A stretch of 64,000 bases of DNA from Eupeodes corollae (GCF_945859685.1 NC_079147.1:228032765-228096764), one strand, 5' to 3'; shown: positions 45,902-56,950, counted from the first letter of the stretch. Made by a program: numbers and translations. Notes: generated by a model not told the origin, from the sequence alone.

Positions 45902-48541
45902 TTGTTGGCATAATGCTTATCTCAGGATATCATTCATTGCCTCAAGAAAATTTGTATTGGTGCCTAGACGAAGACACAAGAATTCCTTTGGTTGCTAACG
46001 CCATGTCCCGCAATTGCTTCAAGGAAATCAAAATTGAGCGTACACCCATATATAAGTGAGTAATTTTTTATTTTTCGTGGCTTACATGTCAATTTTTTCC
46101 AAAATTCTTTTATATTTCTTTTCGTTATTATATTTTTCTCACACATATAAGAAAAAAAATTACTTGAACAGTAAAAAAGCGCATTTTTTTAAAGAAAAAC
46201 TGAAATATGGTTAAAATTCATTACACAAAATTGAGCGTACACCCTGTATAAATGGCTTGCTAAATGTAACAGACAAAAAATTTACCGCTACTTTTACTTG
46301 TCACTACATTAAATTTGATTGTAGTTACTGTCGAGATTTCAAGAGTCGCGAAAATTCACTCCTTTTAAAGTTTTTTTGTAAAACGGCAGATAAAAGAAAA
46401 GAAACCGACATTTCTACAAGGCAGCTAATATTAAAATTACATTTAAAAGGAAAATCTTTGCGGGAAATTGGTGATATTGTCGGGCGAACTCATTCCACGG
46501 TGCAAAAAATTATAAACAAATTCCGTTACGAAGGTACGATCTTTAACAAAACTGGAAGGGGACGAAAAAAAATGTTGTCTCAACAAGATGAGAGAGTAAT
46601 TTTGCGAAAAGTTAAAGAAAAACCAAAAATAAGTGTACCCAAGCTGGCGGCAGAGATGGCGGCTGTTATTCAGAGACCAGTATCTACCGAAACTGTTCGT
46701 CGTGTCCTTCGGAGAAACAATGTAAATGGGAGAGTTGCTAGGAAAAAACCCTTCATTTCGAAGATGAATAGGCGAAAGCGCCTTGAAACATGGTGGAGGT
46801 AGTGTCATGTTATGGGGGTCTATGGCTGCAAGTGGAACGGGAAGATTTGAGTTCATTGACACAATTATGGGCAAGTGAAAATTTCTGGATATTCTCAAAA
46901 GAAACATGCGTCAGTCTGCGGAAAAACTAAATTTACCAGCTGAATTTTAGTTCCAACAGGATAACGACCCGAAACACACGTCGTTTGTTGTGAAGGAATG
47001 GTTGCTGTATAATGCCAGAAACCAGCTGAAGACCCTACCTCAGTCACCGGACCTCAATCCGATTGAGCACTTGTGGGAAGAAATCAAGCGAAGGCTCAAG
47101 AATTTCTATCCAAGCAACAAAAACGAATTGAAGGCGAAGATTACAGAAATTTGGGAGAATATCCCCTCTTCTTTCACAACAAAACTTGTGGAATCGATGC
47201 AGCGGCGCCTACAAGCTGTGATAGAGGCTAAAGGTGGTCCTACAAAATATTATTTTTTTATTTTTACCACCTTATAACTTTTTTTTCCACATATGTCTTC
47301 AAATGTACGCTCAATTTTGTGTCATGAATTTTAACCATTTTTAAGTTTTAGAATTTGTATTCTGTTTTGTTTATTGTTTTTCATAATTTTTCTTTTGTTT
47401 ATGTAAGTAAATATATTAAATAAAAGAAATTTAAAAAAAGTTACCAAAAATTTCTTGTAAGTGTACGCTCAATTTTGAGAGTGACTTGCGGTGCCAAAAA
47501 TGTAGTTCGAAGCAATAAGTGTTTATACCATTTGGATCTCGAGTGGTTCTTGATTTACTGGAAGTAGTAAAAAGCCCAAGTGACCACATCGTTTTTTTTT
47601 CCTACAATTATTTTACCATTACGCAAAAAAGGATTTCGCGCAACAGGTGTGGTTCGTGACAATAGAACAACAAAAATTCCATTAAAATCCTTGAAGACGG
47701 TAATGAAGGCCAATCGTGGTTACTTTCATCACAAAAAAAAAAACATTTTGTTCGCGCGAGTTACATAGATGCAAGTCAGCAAACTTGATGACGGAACATA
47801 TGTGTTACTTCGCAACCCATAATGTAATTCAACACCACTTTCCGCTGACAATCGATACATTGCAATATCCGAAGGCCAACGGGAAGTGGATGCATTGACC
47901 TTAGCTTTAAGTGATTAATTTGAATAATAAAACTTATTCGGCAGTCGCAATCGACCCGAAGAACAAACAACACTGTTTTCTTTCGGAACAACATATATAA
48001 CTCGCGGTGGAAGGACAATGCTGTTGTTACAGTTGCAACAAACTACGACACCCTGGAACCTCTTGGAAGAGGCAAACGATGGTCAGCAGCAGTAAAAGAG
48101 AGGGTAATCATTCCACAGCCAAAACCATTAGTGGCACACAACAAGGGTATGGGTGGGGTCGATCTTCACACATATGATCAACTCAATGGTGGTAAATGCT
48201 TGGCGACTCCATTGTTTGCAAACCAAAGAAACCCGCAATCTACTTACAATTTGTCAGAATAACAACGAGGACTTATTTACATTCCGGGCCATCAACAAAA
48301 GCACCAAATAAGCCATAATAGCAAAAAAAATTGATTCACAGTGAAGGAGGACATTTCCCCAAAAAAACTTTAAAATCAACTACGATGCCGGATATGCCAC
48401 AGTAGGGTTCGATGGATATGTGAGAGGTGCCAAACTACTCAAAATATTTTTTTTCTAAGTGTATTTTTGGTCAAATAAAGAACTAATTAAACAGGATTTT
48501 AAAGGGTTTTCATATATCATTATTTTTAAGGTGCTTGGGTT
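45902..48541 (+). mobile_element. piggyBac-type relic 3, truncated and interrupted
   Basis: Inserted in Tc1 element 5 within its D-L-N-P-I block. The plus strand starts inside the transposase (G-I-M-L-I-S-G-Y-H-S-L-P-Q-E-N-L-Y-W, then DEDTRIPLVANAMSRN to about 46028), closely related to piggyBac element 2. It resumes after a nested Tc1 at about 47484 with CGAKNV, SDHIVFF, GVVRDNRTTKIPLKSLKTVM, then GTYVLLRN, RGRRWSAAVKER-like sequence and MGGVDLHTYDQLN near 48150. It ends at TTTAATGGG before TTGA (48539 region), a decayed TTAA. The 5' part is missing, and about 100 codons are lost where the nested Tc1 sits. Confidence 0.85.
46030..47483 (+). mobile_element. Tc1-type element 5c (IR/DR) inside piggyBac relic 3
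   Basis: Four copies of AAAATTGAGCGTACAC: direct at 46031 and 46227, inverted at about 47308 and 47463. The transposase reads on the plus strand from about 46390 (KETDISTRQLILKLHLKGKS, LREIGDIVGRTHSTVQKIIN, STETVRRVLRRNNVNGRVAR) to RRKRLE near 46787. There it is joined directly to K-H-G-G-G-S-like sequence, so the first catalytic D block is deleted. The second block FQQDNDPKHTS (about 46952) and third SPDLNPIEHLWEEIKRRLKN (about 47050) follow in other frames, ending near 47265. No TA duplication is visible, and flanking host codons are missing, so the insertion is associated with a deletion. Confidence 0.87.
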
Positions 48542-49142
48542 TAATGGGTTGAATCCCATACAACATTTTGGGGGTGATTTTAAATGCGCGGTTGGAAAAT
48601 ATTCAACAAAAAATAAAGCTGAACTGTGGGGGATGGTTCAACAGGAGTGGTACAATATTTCAATTGACAGTTGCCGCCAATTATTTGACTCAATGTCCAA
48701 CTGATGTCACACTGTAATTAAAGCTAAGGGCCAGGCTAACAGATATAAAAATAATTTTTAAATCCAGAATAGCTTTGCATTTAATTTAATTTTTTTTAAT
48801 CTGTGTATCTATTTTAATGTCCACTAAAATTTGTTCCTTTTTAAATTTATGAATTTTAAATATTTTAAGATATAATTTTACTATATAATAATGGGTAAAA
48901 AAAAATCTTTTAAAATCAATAAAAAATTGAATTTTTAAAACTCTGTTGTTTCTATTTTAATGTTCATATCTGTATAAATACAAATAATACTATTTGGCAT
49001 ATCTTATATTTATATTTGAATATTTGGCACTTTTAAGTTTTATGTTTTAATGTCTTTGAGTTTTTAAATTAAGTTTTAATAAAGAATGTTTTGCAAAAGG
49101 AACATAAAATGTGCTTGTATTACTTTTTTAAATAAGTTATTT

Positions 49143-49228
49143 AAATTTATACTTTACTCTGAAGTTTCCTGCGTCTGCATCATTAATGTGTGCTTAAGTC
49201 CGGAAATCATTTTTCACAAACATTAAGG
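49143..49228 (-). repeat. Decayed duplicate of the last zinc-finger segment
   Basis: Just beyond the stop of the zinc-finger gene, 49143-49228 repeats the last 80 or so bases of the coding exon (CACATTAATG, GAAACTTCA(G/C)AGTAAAGTATAA) with many substitutions. It has lost the cysteines' frame and gained stops. It is a local tandem duplication of the exon end lying in the 3' untranslated region. Confidence 0.75.
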
Positions 49229-49233
49229 TCAAA

Positions 49234-49941
49234 TTATACTTTACTGTGAAGTTTTCTGTGCGACATTAATGTCTGTTTACGTCTACATCTTTTTCCACAA
49301 ACATCGCAGTCATAAGTTGTTCCTGTTTCATGATCTAAACTGTGTTTGTATAAAAGGCTTCGCGTTGAAAATTTCTCATTACATTTCTTGCAACAAAATT
49401 TTTTTACTTTAAAATGCATTTTCCGATGATAGGACATTTTCGATGACGTAATAAACTTCTTATCGCAAAGATCACAGAAAAAAGGTTTTTCACCAGTATG
49501 AAGACGTTGATGTATTTGCCTATCGGTGCTCGAAGCGAATGCTTTCTCACAATATTGGCACTTAAATGGTTTATCAAGAGTGTGGAATCTTCGAATATGA
49601 ACTTCCAGATTACACTTCTGGAAAAATCCCTTCGAACAGAATTCACATTGAAATTGATTTTCTTCGTTGTGCGTGCGCATATGATGGAAATAGCCAGAGC
49701 TCGATGTAAACGATTTTGAACACGATTCATACCGGCATTTGATTTTATCAATTTCCTCATGAACTTTTCTATGATTTTCTAAAGAGTTTTTACTCTGATA
49801 TTGCTTTTCACAATATGCACATTCATAGAGAGTTTTTGATTTTCCTTTTTTTTTAGTTGACCGATTATAATCTTTTTCGTTTTTCTTAATTTTGTTTTCA
49901 TCAGTCTTTGTAGATTCATTTAAATTTTCCGATTCTAATAC
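49234..49941 (-). CDS. C2H2 zinc-finger protein, exon 3 (terminal)
   Basis: The acceptor CTACTTCTAG (49942-49951) opens 235 codons plus TAA, in phase 0. After a basic, lysine-rich linker (KKGKSK) come seven C2H2 fingers in a row: CAYC..H...H, CRYESC (C-x4-C), CEFC, CQYC, CDLC, CKKC and CDVC. They are joined by linkers that include a TGEKPF consensus between fingers four and five. Such tandem fingers bind DNA, and the protein is most likely a nuclear transcription regulator. Together with exons 1 and 2 the predicted protein is 356 residues with eight fingers. The frame is undamaged. I cannot assign an orthologue; there is no ZAD domain at the N-terminus in these exons. Confidence 0.88.
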   Translation of the reverse strand, partial: VLESENLNESTKTDENKIKKNEKDYNRSTKKKGKSKTLYECAYCEKQYQSKNSLENHRKVHEEIDKIKCRYESCSKSFTSSSGYFHHMRTHNEENQFQCEFCSKGFFQKCNLEVHIRRFHTLDKPFKCQYCEKAFASSTDRQIHQRLHTGEKPFFCDLCDKKFITSSKMSYHRKMHFKVKKFCCKKCNEKFSTRSLLYKHSLDHETGTTYDCDVCGKRCRRKQTLMSHRKLHSKV

Positions 49942-50489
49942 CTAGAAGTAGATAATTTAGGTTTGAGTTTATTTTAATAGTTTTTTTAAAACTTGTTCTC
50001 GTTTTTGGTAACGTCTTTGTATTTAATTTAATGATGGAGAAATTATAAACACCAATAAATTTAATATACAATGCATTTTTTTTTACTGTTTCGGGCATAG
50101 GAAGCAATGTCAGTCATTTCAAACATTTCATTTTGCAAACAAAAATACATATAAACATGCATTACACCGCAGTCAAACGAAACTTTTTGTTCTTGCTCGT
50201 TAAGACCCTATAAATAAAAATACAAAATAAAGTTTTAAATTAAAATATAATCAAAATTAAGTAGATTTACAGATGAACAACTTTTTCTGATGCAACCATT
50301 TTTATTATATTCGTAGGTATTAAATGTCAGGCACTCTATAATCGCACTACCTCCTATTTGGTCCGAACTTCAGACATCCCTTGCTATTTTTTCATACATA
50401 ATTTGCTCTGTTATTGGGAAACCTGATAATTTTACCACCAATATAAAATGCCTTGATATTTTCCAGTCTGATTTGAACACGAGTAAGAA

Positions 50490-51060
50490 ATAGAAGTATG
50501 TGTGTCACCAACCACCTATTGTGGAATGATCACATAAACTTGAGTATAACTTCCATATCTGGGCTGGTGCTCCTGCAACTTACTTAAGCCTCTTGGATAG
50601 TATTGAACCTAGAGCATTTAAATTCATAGATGATAATATCATCATACGTTCATTTACTTCGCTTGAACATCGTCGTTTCTTGTCTCACCCTTTTTTACCG
50701 TTATTTTAACGGTTTATGCTCTAAAGAAATAGCAAACTGCATTTCTCCCCTGAAACAGTTCAACTGTAATACTCGTGTTTCTAGGAATGCTTATCAGTAT
50801 ACCCTCAAGCTCAACTTCGGTCGTACCGTCAAGTACAGAGATACGTTCTTTAGCCGTACTACGCGAATGTGGAATTCCTTACCACACTCTGCCTTTCCCA
50901 GCCATTGCAATATTCAGGAATTTAAATCCAATGTGCACCGGGACTTCCTTTCAACCCCTCTCTCCCTTTCCTAGTGCTCACACTGGGTCTTTACATATTA
51001 AGGGTAGTAATATCACCTTAAGTGTGCGCTTATTATACAAACAAAAAAATCTCTTGAAGA
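50490..51060 (+). mobile_element. Non-LTR retrotransposon fragment (same family as element 2), 3' end
   Basis: The plus strand carries MCVTNHLLWNDHI near 50495, then directly LEYNFHIWAGAPATY (an internal deletion relative to 36748-37794), IDDNIIIRSFTSLE, and FFSRTTRMWNSLPHSAFPSH to about 50974, then the 3' tail AAGTGTGCGCTTATTAT. It lies in intron 2 of the zinc-finger gene, in the opposite orientation to the gene. Confidence 0.88.
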
Positions 51061-51365
51061 CTCTGCACTTCTTTTCATTTTATTAACCCTTTTTTATTGT
51101 TGTCACTGCCAACATAATATCCTCATTAATTTTGTTTTATTTGAGAATTTCCTAAAGTGTATAAGTTAGTTTTTTTTAAGATGGCACATGAATGGGTTTT
51201 TAGATTTGTTCTCTCGTCTTAAATTCCAATGTAAACCTTTTCGTCATCACCGTAGGCTTCACAACCGAGTTCCGTGTCTGGCCTCATACAATAAGTCACT
51301 CCATTTGTTCCGATCGCGAGCCGACCGACGCCCTACAGTTGAAAATCCAAAGTATTTGGTCGCCC
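51061..51365. other. Intronic stretch without supported features
   Basis: Part of intron 2 of the zinc-finger gene. GC-richer at 51240-51365 but with no coding motif. Confidence 0.5.
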
Positions 51366-52110
51366 TGGGGTGGAATCGGCTAAGGTGATAGTTGAAAATC
51401 ATTTTTTAGATAGTCAAATTGACTATCATTTTCATTCCGGCTGTGTAAGATGATTCAACTCAATTCAATTCCATTGAACAATTTCAGATAGAAAGTGTCA
51501 AAATTCGTTGTTGCCTTGATGAAATTTTAAATTGATTCTTATAAAATATCTAAATAAAATTTTCAAATTGGCTGATTTTGAATAAATTTTTACTTTTCTT
51601 GTTTTTTTTCCAATGTCGTCACAGGAATGTGTTTTTTTTTTAAGAAACAAATACCATGCTTATAAGACGAGATCGAGGAATCGAATCGAATTGAGATTTC
51701 AATCCAGGAATATGGTGGCACTGAATCGAGGAATCGAATTCAAATGGAATCGAAATGACATTTGGGTTTTGATAATTGAATAATTTTCAAATAAATTTCA
51801 AATGCTCTCAACACAAAGACGAGCGCCAAATTAAATTCAGCTTAGAACCAAAAATACTCCATTTAAATGGATTCCTGATTCAATTCGGTTTCAATTCTCC
51901 TTGTAAACGCGATAAAAGTGACCTAAGAACATTTTTCAGTCGTTTGTGTAAGCGTCTTGTAGTACTATTCGAAATAAACATATTTGTTTGAAAATGACTA
52001 TGACAATTTTTTGTGACAGCTTTTAGGTATCAATTTGACTTTGATGTAGTTCAAATTCGATCATTTTGATTGTCATTTATCAACAATCACCTTAGCCGAT
52101 TCCAACCCTG
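51366..52110. mobile_element. Terminal-inverted-repeat element, probably hAT-like, non-autonomous
   Basis: About 745 bp between GGTGGAATCGGCTAAGGTGA (left) and the inverted GGTTGGAATCGGCTAAGGTG (right). The ends start C(T/A)GGG. The interior has several GAATCGAAT/GAATTGA motifs but no frame. The flanking 8 bp agree only in part (TGGTCGCC and TATACGCC), consistent with an old hAT insertion. Confidence 0.7.
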
Positions 52111-54149
52111 GTATACGCCATTTTTTTAGCGTAAGCATGGTCTGCCACGCCAGAGATTGTGGCGGGTGTGAATGAAAGTGGTTGTGAAATGATGTGCTAA
52201 CCATATTCATAAATCTTGAGTCGTATTTTTGAGGTCATTGTTCTAATGGAATTGGAGCAGTCAAGAAATATTAAGTTTTATGTCTATATACATTTGTCGT
52301 CTGTTCATAATACAGTCGATGAAAACCGACTCATCCACACCTTCAGTAGTCCAACACCATAGCTTATTCGACACAAAATCTGTAAAGGTCAGGTTTATTT
52401 TTGGGAGTTCTGTGTTAGATTTTTACACAAGGGTATTGAATCTACTTTCAAGAGAAAAGACAACGTCATCTCAGAAACTTTTTAACTTGTTTTTCCATTC
52501 GACCTCGTACTCGAATTGCTTTTTTGGTTCTATTTTGAAATCATAGATTTTTGTCTTGTTACTCGATCGTTGTAATTGTAACCTGCCCCTTTAAGCCATC
52601 TCCTTACAGTCAGTTTAGCTTGAAGCAATTCAGTTGGCCATTCACTACGCACAGGTCGCGATTCTATTGAGGTTCTTGGCTGAGGTTCTAAATACCTGTA
52701 GCCGGTTGCGGTTCCGTATCATCTTCTTGGCTGGGACTCCCAATTTCATTTGTTTTGTTAAAGTGAGTTATAGTAAGCCCAACAAGACTTCTTGATTTCG
52801 TCCAGTCAGTTCTATCTCTGAAGAAACTTTGACCCATAACTGTTTATGAATGGTATGAATTTTGGTATGAATTGTCCCGATAACTGATGATCGTTTATTA
52901 TTGGGCGTCATCGGGCGTTATAGGACGATGCCGCTTTTAGTAGTGTACGCGCTCTCTTTCCTTTCTATGTTTAGGTCGATAGGCCGAGTTCGGCTGATGA
53001 CGGATTAGGTGTACGCAAGCCATAAGATTTAAGGAAAATCTTTACTCATTAAATATTTTGTGCACCATTTTTCCTCTCTCTGTGCAACCGGCCGTTGGTC
53101 AACTGAATTGGTTCAAGCTATATGAACTTTTTTCCAAACTTCAGCAGCGAAGTGCGTTGATCTAATTTTTGAATTTGATTTGACTTTTCGTTTTTTTTTA
53201 TCAAAACTTTATAGCATTTGTCAGCCAGCTTCATGCTTATCCTTATTAAAAATACTTTCGTCTCTTTCTAATGAAAGAGTATTAACGTTTAAGCACAGAT
53301 AATAGATTTATACAGATGTCTCAACCTTATGGCGAGAAATGATATATGAAACTGAAATCAACCAAAAAAAGAGCTTTTTCAAAAAGTTTCAACAATTTAC
53401 TAAATGTATACACGAAAGCTATATTACTCGTCTTTTTTCCTATGAAAAACTAAGGCAAAGAAAAATCTGTTTTATATGTTCTTTTCCTCTCATAATCCTA
53501 ATGCACAGTAACACATAATACACCATGATCATTCTTCACAAATGAAAACAAAACTCGTTTTATTTTGATTTTTTGTGGTGTGGTGTGGCTGGTGGTATGC
53601 GTTGAAAATAGGTGCAGGCGAGTTGATCGCTTGTCGACGACGAGAAAAAAAAATATTTACAGTTGTCTTTGGAAATAGAAACAAAGCTAGAACCAGGTTG
53701 TCTTTATAGCTCGAGTTCTTTTAGTCAGATGTATGTAAATGCTAGCTGCGTGCATTCATGTGGATGTTTTTTTATAAATTTTTTTTTCTTCAATTTTCTA
53801 AAATCTGCACGAATACATTTTACTTTTGTTTTTCTTTTTAAACGCAATGAAGCGTTGTTGACTTGTGTCAATTGGATGTGGAATTGTGGAGGTACCTATG
53901 TCCAATGTACATGTATGTACCTCATTGTACATAATATGTTAACAATTAAAGTAAGATTTTTTTTTTCTAGTTTGAAAAGGACTGATATTATTTTTTTTTA
54001 TTCAAAAAGATAACTTAATCAAAAATGGACAAGTACATTTTGTGCAGCAAAAAATAAAATATGTACTGTTTTCTGCTCAAATAAAGGTCTTCCTGTAGAT
54101 TTGTAGTGCCCTGATTTGTATGTTTCCTTGACATAACTGTATAAAAAAA
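52111..54149. other. Intronic stretch with one possible coding scrap
   Basis: Part of intron 2 of the zinc-finger gene. On the minus strand about 52548-52735 there is an open run of some 60 codons (GYRYLEPQPRTSIESRPVRS then EWPTELLQAKLTVRRWLKGA) that looks coding but is unidentified; an overlapping frame upstream has SQEDDTEPQPATG. It could be a transposon polyprotein remnant. The rest is AT-rich DNA with nothing that I can support. Confidence 0.35.
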
Positions 54150-54420
54150 GTGCTTTTTTTGATTATTGTAATGGGTCTGATTTTTCGAATTGAAAATGTT
54201 GACATTTCTCGACTAGAGTATCTAGAGTCGAAATACGTACGTACTACGTTGGTACGTTCGCGACGTTTTTTCGTCGTCCATAGCTCAAGAACCAGAAGAG
54301 ATATCGACTTCAAATTTTGTTATAATAATGTAGAAGATGCTGAAAGGACTCTCAAGCAAATTGCGTGGGTGGTTTTTTTTACCATAGCAGTTTAAACAAA
54401 AGGTTAACCCTAAATATCTC
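54150..54420 (+). repeat. Dispersed repeat family E, copy 2
   Basis: Shares with 8680-8985 the blocks TTATTGTAATGGGTCT, GACATTTCT(C/T)GAC, CGACGTTTTTTCGTCGTCCA, TAGCTCAAGAAC, GACTCTCAAGCAAATTGCGT and TTTTTTTTACCATA. No intact frame. Confidence 0.75.
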
Positions 54421-54867
54421 ACGAACCAATAACGCTAGAGACTTGAAATAAATTTTATATTATATATTGTAACGTCTTTGTAAGGAAAGTGGATGGGGCA
54501 ATTGTAATCCAAGTTGATCGCTGAGAAAGTTGTAACCGCAGGGTGAACGTTTGCGATAAAATAAGTTTCGCAAAACTCTTGGTGTTTTGATTTATACCTT
54601 CCATTAAATCGATTTCTCTTTCGAGAGAATTCTTTTTATCAGACCGAAACCTTTTTTTACTCTTTTTAAGTCGAATAATTTTCTGTAACATCTTTATTTT
54701 AGATTCTCGATTTATCATAACTGTCAATTATATTTTCTCAAAATTTGATCAGATGTTAAAAACTTTATTTTTCGTTGCACAAAATTGGTTTGGAGATAAA
54801 ATAATTTTGTATTCGTAAAATTTTCGAGGTGACAATTTTTGTTAGTTTTTTTTTATTTATAAAAAAA

Positions 54868-55070
54868 CACCGTTAATTGGATTTTTTTCAAAAAATATAT
54901 TTTTTTGCATTTCTGCCTTTTGATCTGTATAGCAAAATTTATTTAAAGTCGATATGTCTTCTGGTTTTGAGCTATGGACAACAAAAAAATGATATAATAT
55001 TATCAACCCCTTTCTTCTTTTACGCACCAAAACGCGCATAAAAAAAAAGATATGCAAAGGACCAAACTTT
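54868..55070 (-). repeat. Dispersed repeat family E, copy 3 (inverted, diverged)
   Basis: The minus strand reads GTTGTCCATAGCTCAAAACC, AGAAGACATATCGACTTTAA and ATAAATTTTGCTATACAGAT, matching the middle of copies 1 and 2. Copies 2 and 3 are inverted with respect to one another and separated by about 450 bp. Confidence 0.65.
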
Positions 55071-55773
55071 TTTTTTGTATTCATTGGCAAACAAAATGAC
55101 AAATGAGAAGAGAAAAGTTTCTAGAAAGAAAAAAGTATGCAAGGCAAAAAGAGCTTTCTCAGCTTTATTTTTAAAGCTCTTGTCTTTTAAGAGAAAAAAA
55201 ATGTTTCATTTTTTCCTGCAGGGATGAGACATCTGTATAATATTCATATGTATATATATTCATTCTAACCTGTAAGCCTTTGTAAGTTGAATTTGTGCGC
55301 TTTTTTTTGAAAAAGGTTGTTGGAGTTATATAATAAATTGGATTGTTGCGCATTCGCATCGGGTGAAATATCAATTTAAATAAAATCAAATTCGAAAACT
55401 AATTTTGAAAGGATATTTATATTTTGGTAATGTGCGGTGTAGCGACAGCAATCTTTAGAAGATTCTAGATTATGAGACCCAATTAGACTAGTTCTGTATG
55501 CAATTGTGTTTTGGGTAAAATATAAACGTTTGATCTCTGTCACGGCGGCGAGTTTAAACGTAGTACAATATCTTCAGTTCCAAAAGAAAAATAATTAAAT
55601 ATCATTTCAAAACTATCAGAACGTAAACAAATTTAAATCCAATCATAAAGAAGCTGTTTTTTACATTCCTAAATAAAAATCAAGAAATCATGTATGACTT
55701 TAAAAAATTAAAAATTCATTTTTTTTTTAAATAGACCACACCTCTCGATCAAATTACTCTTAATCTTACATAC
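55071..55773. other. Intronic stretch without supported features
   Basis: 5' end of intron 2 of the zinc-finger gene; AT-rich, with poly(T) runs. Confidence 0.5.
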
Positions 55774-55920
55774 CCAGGCGTCAGACTCAAACCCTTCTGT
55801 ATCCGCTTCTACTTGATGTTCCAAATCGAAATCCTTATTGGATAATGTTTCAATAGAATACAGCTCATCACTAGTTTGCTTTTTAAGTTCCTCCAATATG
55901 TAACTTTCAGATTCATCTTC
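55774..55920 (-). CDS. C2H2 zinc-finger protein, exon 2
   Basis: 49 codons between the acceptor TTTTTAAATAG and a strong donor, GTATGTAAG (55773 down). Phase 0 at both sides. The peptide is acidic (starts E-D-E-S-E-S-Y-I-L-E-E-L; later DFDLEHQVEADTEGFESDAW) and has no finger, fitting a flexible or activation-type linker between the first finger and the array in exon 3. Intron 1 is only 69 bp; intron 2 is 5.8 kb. Confidence 0.75.
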
Positions 55921-55989
55921 CTATTTAAAAATTGAGAAAAAATCAATAACATTTTCCTTAATCAATTTCTCCATTTAAGCATTTATCAC

Positions 55990-56205
55990 CGAGTATTGTA
56001 TTGAGTTATTTAATTCTTTATTTTCAGCCTCCACAAAGTGTTCATTGGACATGTGTTTTACAAGGAATTTGTTAGAATGAAATTGTTCATCGCAAAATGC
56101 ACATAGGTAAACAAATAAAGTATTGTAGTCCTCATTGGATATTTCTGGATTATCGTTTTCAGTAGTGGTGTAAACTTTAATTCCTTTTTCGATGCTTGAT
56201 TCCAT
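55990..56205 (-). CDS. C2H2 zinc-finger protein, exon 1 (start)
   Basis: The ATG at 56203-56205 has a good context (AAACAATGG). It encodes 72 codons with an acidic start (MESSIEKG...) and one C2H2 finger (CAFCDEQF ... H-x4-H). The exon is proposed to end at TCG before GTGATA (a weak donor), joining exon 2 in phase 0 across a 69 bp intron with a good acceptor. Without splicing the frame runs only four more codons to TAA at 55975-55977, so the intron call matters. An AT-rich flank without an obvious TATA box lies upstream. Confidence 0.75.
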
Positions 56206-56950
56206 TGTTTACTTTTTATTTTGCATTATTTTAATAAATGAAATAAATTACTTTAATCACTTAGAGGAATAAATTAATAAACAATTGTATAAAATTAAAT
56301 TAGTAAACAAATTTATCGAAAATTATGACATCCAAACAGAGACAGAGATTTACAAATATAAAGATAAGAAAATTATATGACAGAATTAAAGTTATGCTCA
56401 CATCGTTTTTTTAGGTTTGTTCGTTGACAAACTGGGTACTCTTTTTAGAACTGAACGTGCTCTGCTAATTCCAATCCACTCTATTAGCTAAGCTTGCCCT
56501 CTTGTAGGTTAGGTGGACAAAATTAGAATTCATTTTTAAGCTAGACATACGCGACAAAGCCAATAGGCTCCAAGCTATTTGGATCCGGTTCAAATGAACA
56601 CGCTCACAATATACCCGGCATATACAACCGAGCCACAGCTATTTTGACAAATTGATTATTTTGATATTTTTCATTTCAAGCACAAACAAATATAATTACT
56701 TGACTTTTTGCACACCAAACCCAAGCAAAAAGTTTTCGAAATCCCGAAAATCGTTCACACCGAACATTTACATATTTTCATTTGACATTTAAATTTGTTT
56801 AACACCGGCTGTCAAATTTGTATTGATGAAAAAAACTGTGAGTACAAATTTTTAATTATTTTTGAAAATAAAATAAATTCTTACAAATTCAAATTGATTT
56901 TAATACATAAGAAAGTTGAACAAAATTTCATTATCCTCTATCATAAAAAA
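56206..56950. other. Upstream flank of the zinc-finger gene
   Basis: AT-rich. It should contain the zinc-finger gene's promoter and 5' leader on the minus strand, but I see no clear core element. Confidence 0.4.

Larger units (their letters stand above)
40897..48972 (+). mobile_element. Tc1-type element 5 (IR/DR), split by two composite insertions
   Basis: Flanked by TA (40895-40896, 48973-48974). Ends CAGATATGGACATTAAAATA and CAGATATGAACATTAAAATA, with inner copies GGTGGACATTAAAAAAGAAA near 41095 and TAGTGGACATTAAAATAGAT (inverted, near 48820). Its transposase survives on the plus strand in pieces: MGRGKHCSLKEKAVILV from 41251, then about 45370-45895 (SRTVCRRL, VLQQDNDPKHTSKSAQRF with the second D), and 48538-48758 (LNPIQHFGGDFKCAVGK, the third catalytic block with E replaced by Q). 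The inserts are the long-inverted-repeat element at about 41498-45345 and a piggyBac relic at about 45902-48541. Confidence 0.88.

Noticed and set aside
19043..50107. Shared K-F-I-G-(V/I)-Y-N-F reading near 19085 and 50045
   Set aside because: Only about 20 AT-rich bases are shared; too short to call a repeat or exon.
53663..54013. 116-codon plus-strand frame in the zinc-finger intron
   Set aside because: Phe-, Tyr- and Cys-rich translation of AT-rich DNA with no motif.
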